Positions 32,497-38,645 of a stretch of 48,618 bases of DNA are shown here, in pieces (the first letter of the stretch is position 1; every line of letters begins with the position of its first letter). The position numbers and the translations under genes are program-made. The notes under the pieces were generated by a model. That model was not told where the DNA came from. It saw only the letters and a list, made by a program, of their open reading frames with translations, and ran no database searches. Source of the DNA: a virus; IMG/VR virus record IMGVR_UViG_3300031977_001417, positions 1 through 48,618 of that record. One strand, written 5' to 3'.

Positions 32497-32924
32497 TACT
32501 TCTCCCACGGGAATATTAACCAATTGGGTACATTATACATAAACTCCCCACAAATGTCAAGTGTTATTTCTTCTTTTTTGTTAAAAAGAGCACCATATTT
32601 TGCGGCAGGGCATATATCATACAAGTCTAAGTATGTTTGTCCACTGTCTATCATATCATCAAATATTAAAATGTCTGGCTCATTGTTATGTATCAGAGAT
32701 TCAACATCATGATATTTTTCTAAGTCTCTTGTTTGCCATGTAATAGGCACCATTGGTATATCAAGTTTATTAGATAACATTACTGCGGGTATAAGTCCTC
32801 CTCTAGCAATGCCAATTATTTTTTTAACAGGAAAGTCAATATTATCTGCTACTCGTTGTACAAGAGTATCTATGTCTTGCCAAGTCAGATCTATATTGCC
32901 ATTTTCATCAAGTGTATAGTTCAA
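32496..32924 (-). CDS. Purine-type phosphoribosyltransferase
   Basis: A 142-residue type I phosphoribosyltransferase with the PRPP-binding motif ILIFDDMIDSGQTY (about 85-98) and the IGIARGGLIPAVMLS loop. It resembles bacterial Gpt (xanthine-guanine) more than longer Hpt proteins. It converts a free base plus PRPP to a nucleotide, so it could salvage guanine released when a transglycosylase swaps bases in DNA. The start is TTG, overlapping the upstream stop (TTGA), with GGAGGAG five bases before it. Confidence 0.85.
   Translation of the reverse strand: MNYTLDENGNIDLTWQDIDTLVQRVADNIDFPVKKIIGIARGGLIPAVMLSNKLDIPMVPITWQTRDLEKYHDVESLIHNNEPDILIFDDMIDSGQTYLDLYDICPAAKYGALFNKKEEITLDICGEFMYNVPNWLIFPWEK
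32532..32560 (-). promoter_or_regulatory. Perfect sigma70 promoter for folE
   Basis: TTGACA, 17 bases, TATAAT inside the 3' end of the phosphoribosyltransferase gene, about 35 bases before folE. Confidence 0.75.
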
Positions 32925-33079
32925 AGCTCCTCCAGAATACCTAGCACTTCAGCTAGTGCTAACATTAGTCCAGCGACAACAAAATTTCCCATTACCAAAA
33001 AGCCAGCTGCGACAAATCTAAAGCCGCTTTTTATTAGGCTAATCCAGAAGTGAGTATTTCTTTTATCACGTTCTTGCAT
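32921..33079 (-). CDS. Small two-helix membrane protein
   Basis: A 52-residue gene fills the gap between queE and the phosphoribosyltransferase. The product starts MQERDKRNTHFWISLIKSGF and continues with hydrophobic segments (RFVAAGFLVMGNFVVAGLML, then ALAEVLGILEEL), probably two short membrane helices. The ATG lies two bases after the queE stop and the final TGA overlaps the next start, so it fits the operon exactly. Its last codons encode the GGAGG site of the next gene. Function unknown; a small envelope protein or holin-like peptide is possible. Confidence 0.7.
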   Translation of the reverse strand: MQERDKRNTHFWISLIKSGFRFVAAGFLVMGNFVVAGLMLALAEVLGILEEL

Positions 33080-33081
33080 AA

Positions 33082-33969
33082 TTACGTTCCAATTTGGTTA
33101 CCAAATACATAAGCATGATTACGAGTGGCAACCTTGTATCCTCGTTTCATAGCTTCGACACAAATGTCTGCTACCTCTTCTTGTTCTTCTTTTGTAGCAC
33201 CAACTGGCATAATCCAAATATCCGGCACAGTCATTTCTGCAAATGAACAATACTCTTGAACTTGACGCACATAACCTTCTATTTCTTTCCAGCTCTCATC
33301 TGTGCCGTTACAAACAAATTTAAGACAGCCAGTGCTAGTTGTATTAAAAATGTAAGACATAAAATTATCAACATCTACTTTTCCAACCTCGCCAGCAGTG
33401 TGTAGTGTTTTAGGACTAATAGCCCAATGCCAACGAATGCCCATCTCTGCTAAGTATATGTTAATAAAGTCTTGCAAGTCTTTGTTTAGTTTTTTTGTGC
33501 CATTTGTTTCTACTGTAATAATCTTAGGCACATTACCGCGAATAAGAAACTCATTAACCATAGCCTTCATCTGTCTTTGTTGTAGCATAGGTTCGCCACC
33601 TGTAAAGGCTAACATGTTTTCTTGTTTTGTAATAGGGTGTGTAAATTTACCATAAGGAAGAAGCTCTTCAAGTTTATTACATGCCTCTTCTGGATTTGTA
33701 TCTTGTGCAAGATGTTTATACTTCATTGACCAAGAGTATGAGGAGTCACAACCATATTCCCATACAGGAAGATCCTCTACTTGTTTAACATTAATTAAAT
33801 CGTAGTCTTTATATGGTAGTTTCCAAGTATCTGGATCTGAGGGTTTAGTTTGTCCAAAGCCATTACACTCTAGGTTACAACCAAAGAATCTAATCCATAC
33901 CGTTGGCGTACCAGCCAGTTCAGCCTCGCCTTGGAACGAATAAAACATTTCAGAATAACGTATCTTCAC
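33082..33969 (-). CDS. queE: QueE-like 7-carboxy-7-deazaguanine synthase
   Basis: A 295-residue radical SAM protein starting like QueE (FYSFQGEAELAGTPTVWIRF). The cluster cysteines are C31-x3-C35, and C74 (YGCDSS) is the likely third ligand, so about 38 residues separate the second and third Cys, a longer form of the known QueE loop variation. TGGEP (123-127) and a later VETNGT follow. It converts carboxytetrahydropterin to CDG, the base precursor. A sigma70-type promoter lies at 34006-34033 inside the end of gene 55. Confidence 0.9.
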   Translation of the reverse strand: MKIRYSEMFYSFQGEAELAGTPTVWIRFFGCNLECNGFGQTKPSDPDTWKLPYKDYDLINVKQVEDLPVWEYGCDSSYSWSMKYKHLAQDTNPEEACNKLEELLPYGKFTHPITKQENMLAFTGGEPMLQQRQMKAMVNEFLIRGNVPKIITVETNGTKKLNKDLQDFINIYLAEMGIRWHWAISPKTLHTAGEVGKVDVDNFMSYIFNTTSTGCLKFVCNGTDESWKEIEGYVRQVQEYCSFAEMTVPDIWIMPVGATKEEQEEVADICVEAMKRGYKVATRNHAYVFGNQIGT

Positions 33970-34005
33970 AATTAAGTTCTCACAATCATTACGAATTATG
34001 CTGCT

Positions 34006-34033
34006 ATTATAACAGCTTTTTTCTAAATGTCAA
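34006..34033 (-). promoter_or_regulatory. Sigma70 promoter for queE
   Basis: TTGACA, 16 bases, TATAAT. The -35 lies in the last codons of gene 55 and the -10 in the 53-base gap before queE. Confidence 0.8.
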
Positions 34034-34583
34034 GCCCTTCTGATGATTTCTTTTCATCAAAATACTTGGGGCGTCTCTTGGGGGGTTTCTTGTATTGATC
34101 CATTTTGGCTGCTTCCCTAGCATTGTTGTCTAGTTGTTCTCGCATCCATGTAACAAACTCGTTACTACCTTGTTCTCCCTCGTTTAAGTCCTCTAAAATA
34201 GCTTCCAAGTCTACTGACTGCAGATACTTCATTTTAGTTTCTTGATGTTTCTTTTCCTTTTGTATCCTTCTCAAGAAGGCATAGTATGTAATTTGTGTAA
34301 AGTACGCAAAAGGATTTTTGGACTTGTCGGGATCAAAGTTGTGAATGTATGTTAGACAGTTTTCAATGCCATCTAAAACCATCTCTTCTCTGAAGGTATA
34401 GTTAATAAAATTAGATCTGTATGCAAGGTGGTTAGCGATTTTAATAAAACACTCTCCCAAATATTGCGTTACAGGTGGGCGCTCATCCCCAGCAGCCTCT
34501 GCCTCATTACAGAGCTTTTTATACTCTGAAATTTTAGCATAGAACTCTTTGTTGTCTATGTAGTGAGCCGGTTTCTTTTCCAT
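34023..34583 (-). CDS. 55: Late-transcription sigma factor (T4 gp55)
   Basis: A 186-residue gp55: the region-2-like core reads GECFIKIANHLAYRSNFINY, then REEMVLDGIENCL, then KNPFAYFTQITYYAFLRRIQ, nearly the T4 sequence pattern. It recruits host RNA polymerase to TATAAATA promoters, many of which I see here, with the gp45 clamp as activator. The C-terminus is basic (KKPPKRRPKYFDEKK). GGAG precedes the ATG. Upstream is an odd intergenic region with an opposite-strand promoter. Confidence 0.96.
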   Translation of the reverse strand: MEKKPAHYIDNKEFYAKISEYKKLCNEAEAAGDERPPVTQYLGECFIKIANHLAYRSNFINYTFREEMVLDGIENCLTYIHNFDPDKSKNPFAYFTQITYYAFLRRIQKEKKHQETKMKYLQSVDLEAILEDLNEGEQGSNEFVTWMREQLDNNAREAAKMDQYKKPPKRRPKYFDEKKSSEGLDI

Positions 34584-34610
34584 GTTTACTCCATTATAAA
34601 AATTTTCTGC

Positions 34611-34639
34611 TTGACAACCGTTTAAAAAGGTTGTATAAT
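34611..34639 (+). promoter_or_regulatory. Perfect sigma70 promoter on the opposite strand
   Basis: TTGACA (34611-34616), 17 bases, TATAAT (34634-34639) on the plus strand, where I find no gene. The inverted repeat ACAACC/GGTTGT (34614-34619, 34629-34634) spans the spacer, and the perfect hairpin CGCTA-TG-TAGCG (34641-34652) starts near the expected transcript start. It would make RNA antisense to the Sm-like gene. Confidence 0.7.
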
Positions 34640-34661
34640 TCGCTATGTAGCGTTTAAAGGA

Positions 34662-35093
34662 TCAATGTATTGTTTCTTTATCATTGTTACCATGTAACAT
34701 AGCTTCTCTTAACCACTCCTCCTCTTCTGGAGTTAATTTTTGATCATATTCATCACCAGCACTAACTGGATCATAATCATCAATAAAATCTCCTGAAAAA
34801 GATGTTTCTTTCTTATAACAATTATCTACCATGCTCTGAAAAGAGCGATAAAACTTCTCAGACAAACTGTAGGTTGTCATAACATTTATACTTTCAAAAT
34901 TCACTTCTCTGTCATCTGTCATTGTCATATAAGGGCGTATTAGATTTGTTTCTCCAATAGGCATACCTGTTTCACTAGGCAAAGTTTGAACAATAATTTC
35001 AAAAGGATATGTAATTTTGACTATATCCTCATTTTGTTCAAATATTCCAACAAGAGTCGTATTATTAATTAATTTAATTACTCTAAGTTCCAC
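34662..35093 (-). CDS. Sm-like small protein with acidic tail
   Basis: A 143-residue protein beginning MELRVIKLINNTTLVGIFEQ and continuing in beta-rich pattern to about residue 95, then an acidic tail with the helix PEEEEWLREAML. Its first 90 residues follow the same order as the 8394-8726 protein (KL-turn-VG/IG strand, PFEIIVQ strand, PY turn, INVMTTYS strand), so I take them as paralogues of Sm-like fold. The GTG start overlaps uvsW by 11 bases, with AGGAT upstream. Function unknown; RNA binding is possible. Confidence 0.6.
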   Translation of the reverse strand: MELRVIKLINNTTLVGIFEQNEDIVKITYPFEIIVQTLPSETGMPIGETNLIRPYMTMTDDREVNFESINVMTTYSLSEKFYRSFQSMVDNCYKKETSFSGDFIDDYDPVSAGDEYDQKLTPEEEEWLREAMLHGNNDKETIH

Positions 35094-36567
35094 TAGCGTC
35101 TATCCTAACTAATTTATAATCAAATTTTTCTTCGCTGTAGATCTTAATGCGCTCAATCATATGTTGTAGCGTATAGTTCTTTTTACTCTTGTAAGACAAA
35201 TCATCGCCAATATCAAATAAATTGCATGTTGTTTTGTTATCACCCTTTCTTAGTCCTCTACCTATACTCTGTAGATTTCTTATTCTAGACTTACTCGGAG
35301 ATGCGAATACAACATTATGTAAGTTCCTTATATTTATACCTGTTGAAAATGTACCATACGAAGCAATAATTATAGCATCTTTTTCTTGTTCTGTCAATGC
35401 TCTGATTTCTTCTCTTTGCTCTGTATCAGTACCCCCATAAACAAAAAACACTTTTCTGTTATCTTTTACACTCTTTTCTATCATTTCATGTAGTATTTTG
35501 CCGTGTTTTTCTACATATTGGAACAAGACTAGTGTATTACCCTCTTGTGTAATAGAAACGTTTTTAATTACTTCGTTGCGTTTTGGATTAGATACTAACC
35601 AATCCATCTCTTCTTGATATGAGAAGTCTTTAACTAACTTCTTTTCTTGATCACTATAGTCTAATACAAGTCCAATAATTTTTAAATTGGCTACCTGTTT
35701 AGAGTCCATTAGTTTTTTAGTTGTTGTAACTTTAAAAACGGAACCAAAGATGCCTTCTAATACTAACTTGTGCGTCTTGGTTCCGTCTAACGTGCCGGTT
35801 GTACCTATTCTATAAGGTGTGTTTTCACACTTATCTAAAATGGTTGTTAATGACTTTGCCTTAAACTGATGTGCTTCGTCGCCATAAACTACATCAAATT
35901 TCTCAAACCACGATTTAGGAAACTTGTAAATAGATTGCCAAGTGCTAATCGTTACCGGAAATTCGTTTGACTTTTCTTTACCGCCATATATTCTATGACA
36001 GTTTTCTGATACAGACCACGCATTCTCAGACGCATAGTCTGCAAAATCTCCATACATCTGTTCAACCAACGAAGTCGTAGGTACAATAATTAATTGCTTT
36101 CTTCCTAGCTGTTGGTGATAACGAACCAGGGAATATATAATGAGAGACTTACCTGAAGCAGTGGGAGACAAAAGGAGGCTCCTACCTCTATTAATTGCTT
36201 CTGCGATTCCGTCAAGTTGATAGTCTCTAACTTCAATATCTTGTCCATTACTTTTTAAATTTAACTCCTTTGTTAAGTTTTTAATGTATTCAATTGATAC
36301 AGGATTACCTATATCGGTTATTTGTTCGTCTAATTTGTACTCTAGAGTTTTACAAAACTCTCTCAAGTACGGTAAAAGCCCAACATAAAGAGTCTTAGTG
36401 TAGATGTTAAATAGTCTAACTTTTCCATCCCACATGCGACTCTTATAGAGAGGCATAAACTTAGCACCCGGTACTTCAAATGTAAAGTAGTCGCTAAGCT
36501 CTTGAGCGATACCTGGATCGGTGTCGACAAGCAGATGTACTTCGTTTTTCTTTTTAACTGTAATCAC
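35083..36567 (-). CDS. uvsW: UvsW RNA-DNA and DNA helicase
   Basis: A 494-residue superfamily 2 helicase with Walker A TASGKS, the DEAH box (VVYGDEAHQFKA), GTTGTLDG, and the C-terminal motifs ASYGTFSTGINI and SIGRGLRKG. T4 UvsW drives branch migration, dissolves R-loops and shifts origin-dependent to recombination-dependent replication. The N-terminal domain (1 to about 110) fits UvsW. The GTG start shares one base with the uvsY stop (TAGTG). Inside the gene, at 35369-35397, is a consensus promoter for the next genes. Confidence 0.96.
   Translation of the reverse strand: MITVKKKNEVHLLVDTDPGIAQELSDYFTFEVPGAKFMPLYKSRMWDGKVRLFNIYTKTLYVGLLPYLREFCKTLEYKLDEQITDIGNPVSIEYIKNLTKELNLKSNGQDIEVRDYQLDGIAEAINRGRSLLLSPTASGKSLIIYSLVRYHQQLGRKQLIIVPTTSLVEQMYGDFADYASENAWSVSENCHRIYGGKEKSNEFPVTISTWQSIYKFPKSWFEKFDVVYGDEAHQFKAKSLTTILDKCENTPYRIGTTGTLDGTKTHKLVLEGIFGSVFKVTTTKKLMDSKQVANLKIIGLVLDYSDQEKKLVKDFSYQEEMDWLVSNPKRNEVIKNVSITQEGNTLVLFQYVEKHGKILHEMIEKSVKDNRKVFFVYGGTDTEQREEIRALTEQEKDAIIIASYGTFSTGINIRNLHNVVFASPSKSRIRNLQSIGRGLRKGDNKTTCNLFDIGDDLSYKSKKNYTLQHMIERIKIYSEEKFDYKLVRIDASGT
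35369..35397 (-). promoter_or_regulatory. Perfect sigma70 promoter inside uvsW
   Basis: TTGACA, 17 bases, TATAAT within uvsW, about 275 bases before the Sm-like gene and upstream of gene 55. It could give early or middle expression of the late sigma factor. Confidence 0.6.
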
Positions 36568-37007
36568 TACATTAAACCGTTAGTAAACTTTGTCCATTCG
36601 ATTGCGTTTTTAATATCCCATGTCCTACTATTTAGTGCCTTCATAACTGTCTCACAAAATAGCAAACATGCCCGTGAGTACTCAAGTCTCTCAGATAGTT
36701 TAATGACATCTGGATCACTGTCTAAGTACTCCTGCATTTCGTTTTTTAGAGGTTGGTTACCCAAAAACTGCTCCCAACCTAAATCGTCAAGCTCTTGTTT
36801 ACTAAGCTCGCCTCGAAAGTATCTCCACTTTAACCGCCTGAGGGTTAGGAGATTCGATTCGTATTTTCTGTTCTGTAGTTTTAGCGTAGTTAAATAATTC
36901 AAATACTTTGAATGCAACTCTGCTGTCTTGATTGCTGCCGAGCCCAAGTTTAGCTCATCTATAATACAATCTGTTTTCCACTCAGATTGCAAATCATCAA
37001 GTTTCAT
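36567..37007 (-). CDS. uvsY: UvsY recombination mediator
   Basis: A 146-residue helical protein matching T4 UvsY (137 residues) in outline. It begins MKLDDLQSEWKTDCIIDE, then has HSKYLNYLTTLKLQNRKYES, the basic RLKWRYFRGELS, DPDVIKLSERLEY, and CETVMKALNSRTWDIKNAIE. UvsY loads UvsX on gp32-covered DNA. CTAGGAG precedes the ATG and a sigma70-type promoter lies at 37038-37065. uvsY-uvsW adjacency is typical of T4-like phages. Confidence 0.93.
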   Translation of the reverse strand: MKLDDLQSEWKTDCIIDELNLGSAAIKTAELHSKYLNYLTTLKLQNRKYESNLLTLRRLKWRYFRGELSKQELDDLGWEQFLGNQPLKNEMQEYLDSDPDVIKLSERLEYSRACLLFCETVMKALNSRTWDIKNAIEWTKFTNGLM

Positions 37008-37037
37008 AATATACTCCTAGAGTCATAACAAAATACA

Positions 37038-37065
37038 ATTATACACTATTATGTGTATATGTCAA
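37038..37065 (-). promoter_or_regulatory. Sigma70 promoter for uvsY-uvsW
   Basis: TTGACA, 16 bases, TATAAT in the gap before uvsY, about 30 bases from its ATG. The spacer holds the inverted repeat TACAC/GTGTA. Confidence 0.85.
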
Positions 37066-37081
37066 GTACTTTTTTTGTAAA

Positions 37082-37666
37082 TTAAACTATTGTTTCTACA
37101 ACAAACTGCTTATATCTAAATGTAGCTAAGGCTTGAAAATAGTCAGTTGAGCTAAGTTCAAACTCCATACCACTTAGTGCCACAGGAAAAGCATCCTGAA
37201 ACACTACCTTAGATTGGGGATTGTTATTTGAATCCAATATAAACAAAGTCGCATCGCTCTTCTCTAGTAGAGCGCGCATTCGTGTTAACTGTACACCAGG
37301 AGGGTTTCTATAATTCTGTTTATCTATAAAATTCTTATACTCTTTATGATCCTCAGGAAACCCTAATCCCCGCATCCAGTTATATAATTCTAAATAGTTT
37401 TCTAAATTTTCTTGAATAAGAAATCTGATATTAAGTTCACCAAATTGTAACTTCTCACCTGGTTCTGAGTAGTCAACAAGAGGGGTGTTAACAGTAGCAA
37501 ATCCCAATGTCATATCTGGTATGTTTGCAGACTGACAGAAATACGCAACATTCGGAAGTGAGTGTACTTGAAACTTAAAACCATTTGGTCGTAAGTAATC
37601 TAATTCTGATGGATTTTTTCCATCAAAAGTTGCTTCCGAAATACTGAGTATGGGATCTAATGCCAT
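37082..37666 (-). CDS. Tail-tube-fold structural protein
   Basis: A 194-residue protein with the pattern of tail tube proteins. RPNGFKFQVHSLPNVAYFCQ near the start, SANIPDMTL, a YSEPGEKLQFGELNIRFLI strand pair, LYNWMRGLGFPED and a final FELSSTDYFQALATFRYKQF parallel gp19 (SYSIMVTGAALP, REVKLAGERIFDPW, AWMEGMNG, EEFTVTFQYQHYEV). T4 gp48 and gp54 share this fold at the base of the tube, so it may be such an initiator. It overlaps the small basic gene by one base. Confidence 0.7.
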   Translation of the reverse strand: MALDPILSISEATFDGKNPSELDYLRPNGFKFQVHSLPNVAYFCQSANIPDMTLGFATVNTPLVDYSEPGEKLQFGELNIRFLIQENLENYLELYNWMRGLGFPEDHKEYKNFIDKQNYRNPPGVQLTRMRALLEKSDATLFILDSNNNPQSKVVFQDAFPVALSGMEFELSSTDYFQALATFRYKQFVVETIV

Positions 37667-37809
37667 TACCTACCTTGTCCTCTATATTTTTTAAAACTAG
37701 CTTTTTTGCTTTTGTTCATGCTACTCATTTTAATATTACCTCTACCAATAGAGGTTTTCTTATTCACTTTTTGAATAACTACTTTATTGTCTTTCCATGA
37801 TCTTGCCAT
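37666..37809 (-). CDS. 47-residue basic protein
   Basis: A small gene missed by length cut-offs. It starts MARSWKDNKVVIQKVNKKTS, continues with IGRGNIKMSSMNKSKKASFK and ends KYRGQGR. It is rich in Lys, Ser and Arg with no hydrophobic core, so probably unstructured and nucleic-acid or partner binding. GGAG sits seven bases before the ATG, and the stop shares one base with the next start (TAATG). A TATAAATA box lies at 37826-37833. Function unknown. Confidence 0.7.
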   Translation of the reverse strand: MARSWKDNKVVIQKVNKKTSIGRGNIKMSSMNKSKKASFKKYRGQGR

Positions 37810-37825
37810 TCTATTACTCCACTAT

Positions 37826-37833
37826 TATTTATA
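37826..37833 (-). promoter_or_regulatory. Late promoter TATAAATA before the small basic and tail-tube-like genes
   Basis: A perfect box overlapping the iscA stop, 16 bases before the small gene's ATG at 37809. The leader would be only about 10 bases, so the main product may be the tail-tube-like protein downstream. Confidence 0.5.
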
Positions 37834-38149
37834 ATTGAAAATTAACACTGACTCCACAACCACATGATGCAGTTTCTTTAGGATTGATATATTTAAAAAA
37901 AGAATTCAATCCCTCTTTTACATAGTCTAAAGTCATTCCCTCAATAAAAGGAATAGACTCTTGATCTATACAAAACTGAAACTTGCCAAAATCTAATATG
38001 GTGTCGCTGTCAGTAGCCACATCAGACCTAAACACATATTCAAAACCAGCACAACCCCCACCAGTAACACCGAGTCGTATACAAGATATGTTTTCGGTTT
38101 CGTTAAGTGTGAGAATCTGTTGAATGGCTTCATTAGTAATGTTAATCAT
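37829..38149 (-). CDS. iscA: A-type iron-sulfur carrier (IscA/ErpA/HesB)
   Basis: A 106-residue A-type carrier with the three conserved cysteines C33 (GGGCAGFEY), C96 and C98 (ASCGCGVS). It transfers Fe-S clusters to client proteins; the window has clients such as the two radical SAM enzymes. It overlaps iscU by eight bases, so both are made together. Single HesB-like genes are common in cyanophages. Confidence 0.95.
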   Translation of the reverse strand: MINITNEAIQQILTLNETENISCIRLGVTGGGCAGFEYVFRSDVATDSDTILDFGKFQFCIDQESIPFIEGMTLDYVKEGLNSFFKYINPKETASCGCGVSVNFQL

Positions 38150-38585
38150 GTTTAGTCATTTTTTCTAACCAGGTTTCGTTGCGCCCAGCTTTTTTCTCTT
38201 CCCAGTCTTGTATGGCTCTTTTAATACTGTCCTCTGCAAGAACTGAGCAATGTATCTTAATAGCAGGTAACTCTAACGCCTCTGCTATTTCTCTATCTTT
38301 TATTTCTTTTGCTTCTTCAATAGTTTTGCCAATTAACATTTCAACAAACATAGAAGAAGATGCAATTGCACTACCACAACCATATGTTTTAAACTTTACG
38401 TCAACAATAGTTTCTGTTTCCGGATTTAATTTAAGATCTAGTTTCATAACATCACCACATGCAGGCGCACCTGTCATGCCTGTTGCAACATTTGGATCAT
38501 TTGGATCAAAACGCCCAACACCATGTTCATGAGGGTTATTTGTAACCTTCTCAAACCTGTCTAAAACTTTTTGTGAGTATGCCAT
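38142..38585 (-). CDS. iscU: Iron-sulfur scaffold protein IscU
   Basis: A 147-residue IscU with cluster cysteines C43 (GAPACGD), C70 (YGCGSA) and C113, and the HscA-recognition-type motif LPAIKIHCSVLAEDS. It assembles Fe-S clusters from host IscS sulfur and passes them on. The C-terminus is extended (WEEKKAGRNETWLEKMTKHD). A TATAAATA box ends only five bases before its ATG, directly after the terminator of the lipoprotein unit, so it is the first gene of a new unit. Confidence 0.95.
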   Translation of the reverse strand: MAYSQKVLDRFEKVTNNPHEHGVGRFDPNDPNVATGMTGAPACGDVMKLDLKLNPETETIVDVKFKTYGCGSAIASSSMFVEMLIGKTIEEAKEIKDREIAEALELPAIKIHCSVLAEDSIKRAIQDWEEKKAGRNETWLEKMTKHD

Positions 38586-38590
38586 ACCCT

Positions 38591-38598
38591 TATTTATA
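38591..38598 (-). promoter_or_regulatory. Late-type box TATAAATA directly before iscU
   Basis: A perfect box ending five bases before the iscU ATG, just after the terminator at 38603-38626. A transcript starting here would be nearly leaderless. Either iscU is expressed as such or the box serves downstream genes. Confidence 0.45.
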
Positions 38599-38602
38599 AG
38601 AC

Positions 38603-38626
38603 AAAAAAAGCCCCTTTCGAGGCTTT
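38603..38626 (-). terminator. Intrinsic terminator of the repeat-lipoprotein unit
   Basis: On the minus strand an 8-bp stem (AAAGCCTC with GGGGCTTT, one U-G pair) closes a GAAA tetraloop and runs into a T tract. It lies 20 bases after the lipoprotein stop. Confidence 0.88.
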
Positions 38627-38645
38627 ATAAAATTAATTTAAACTA

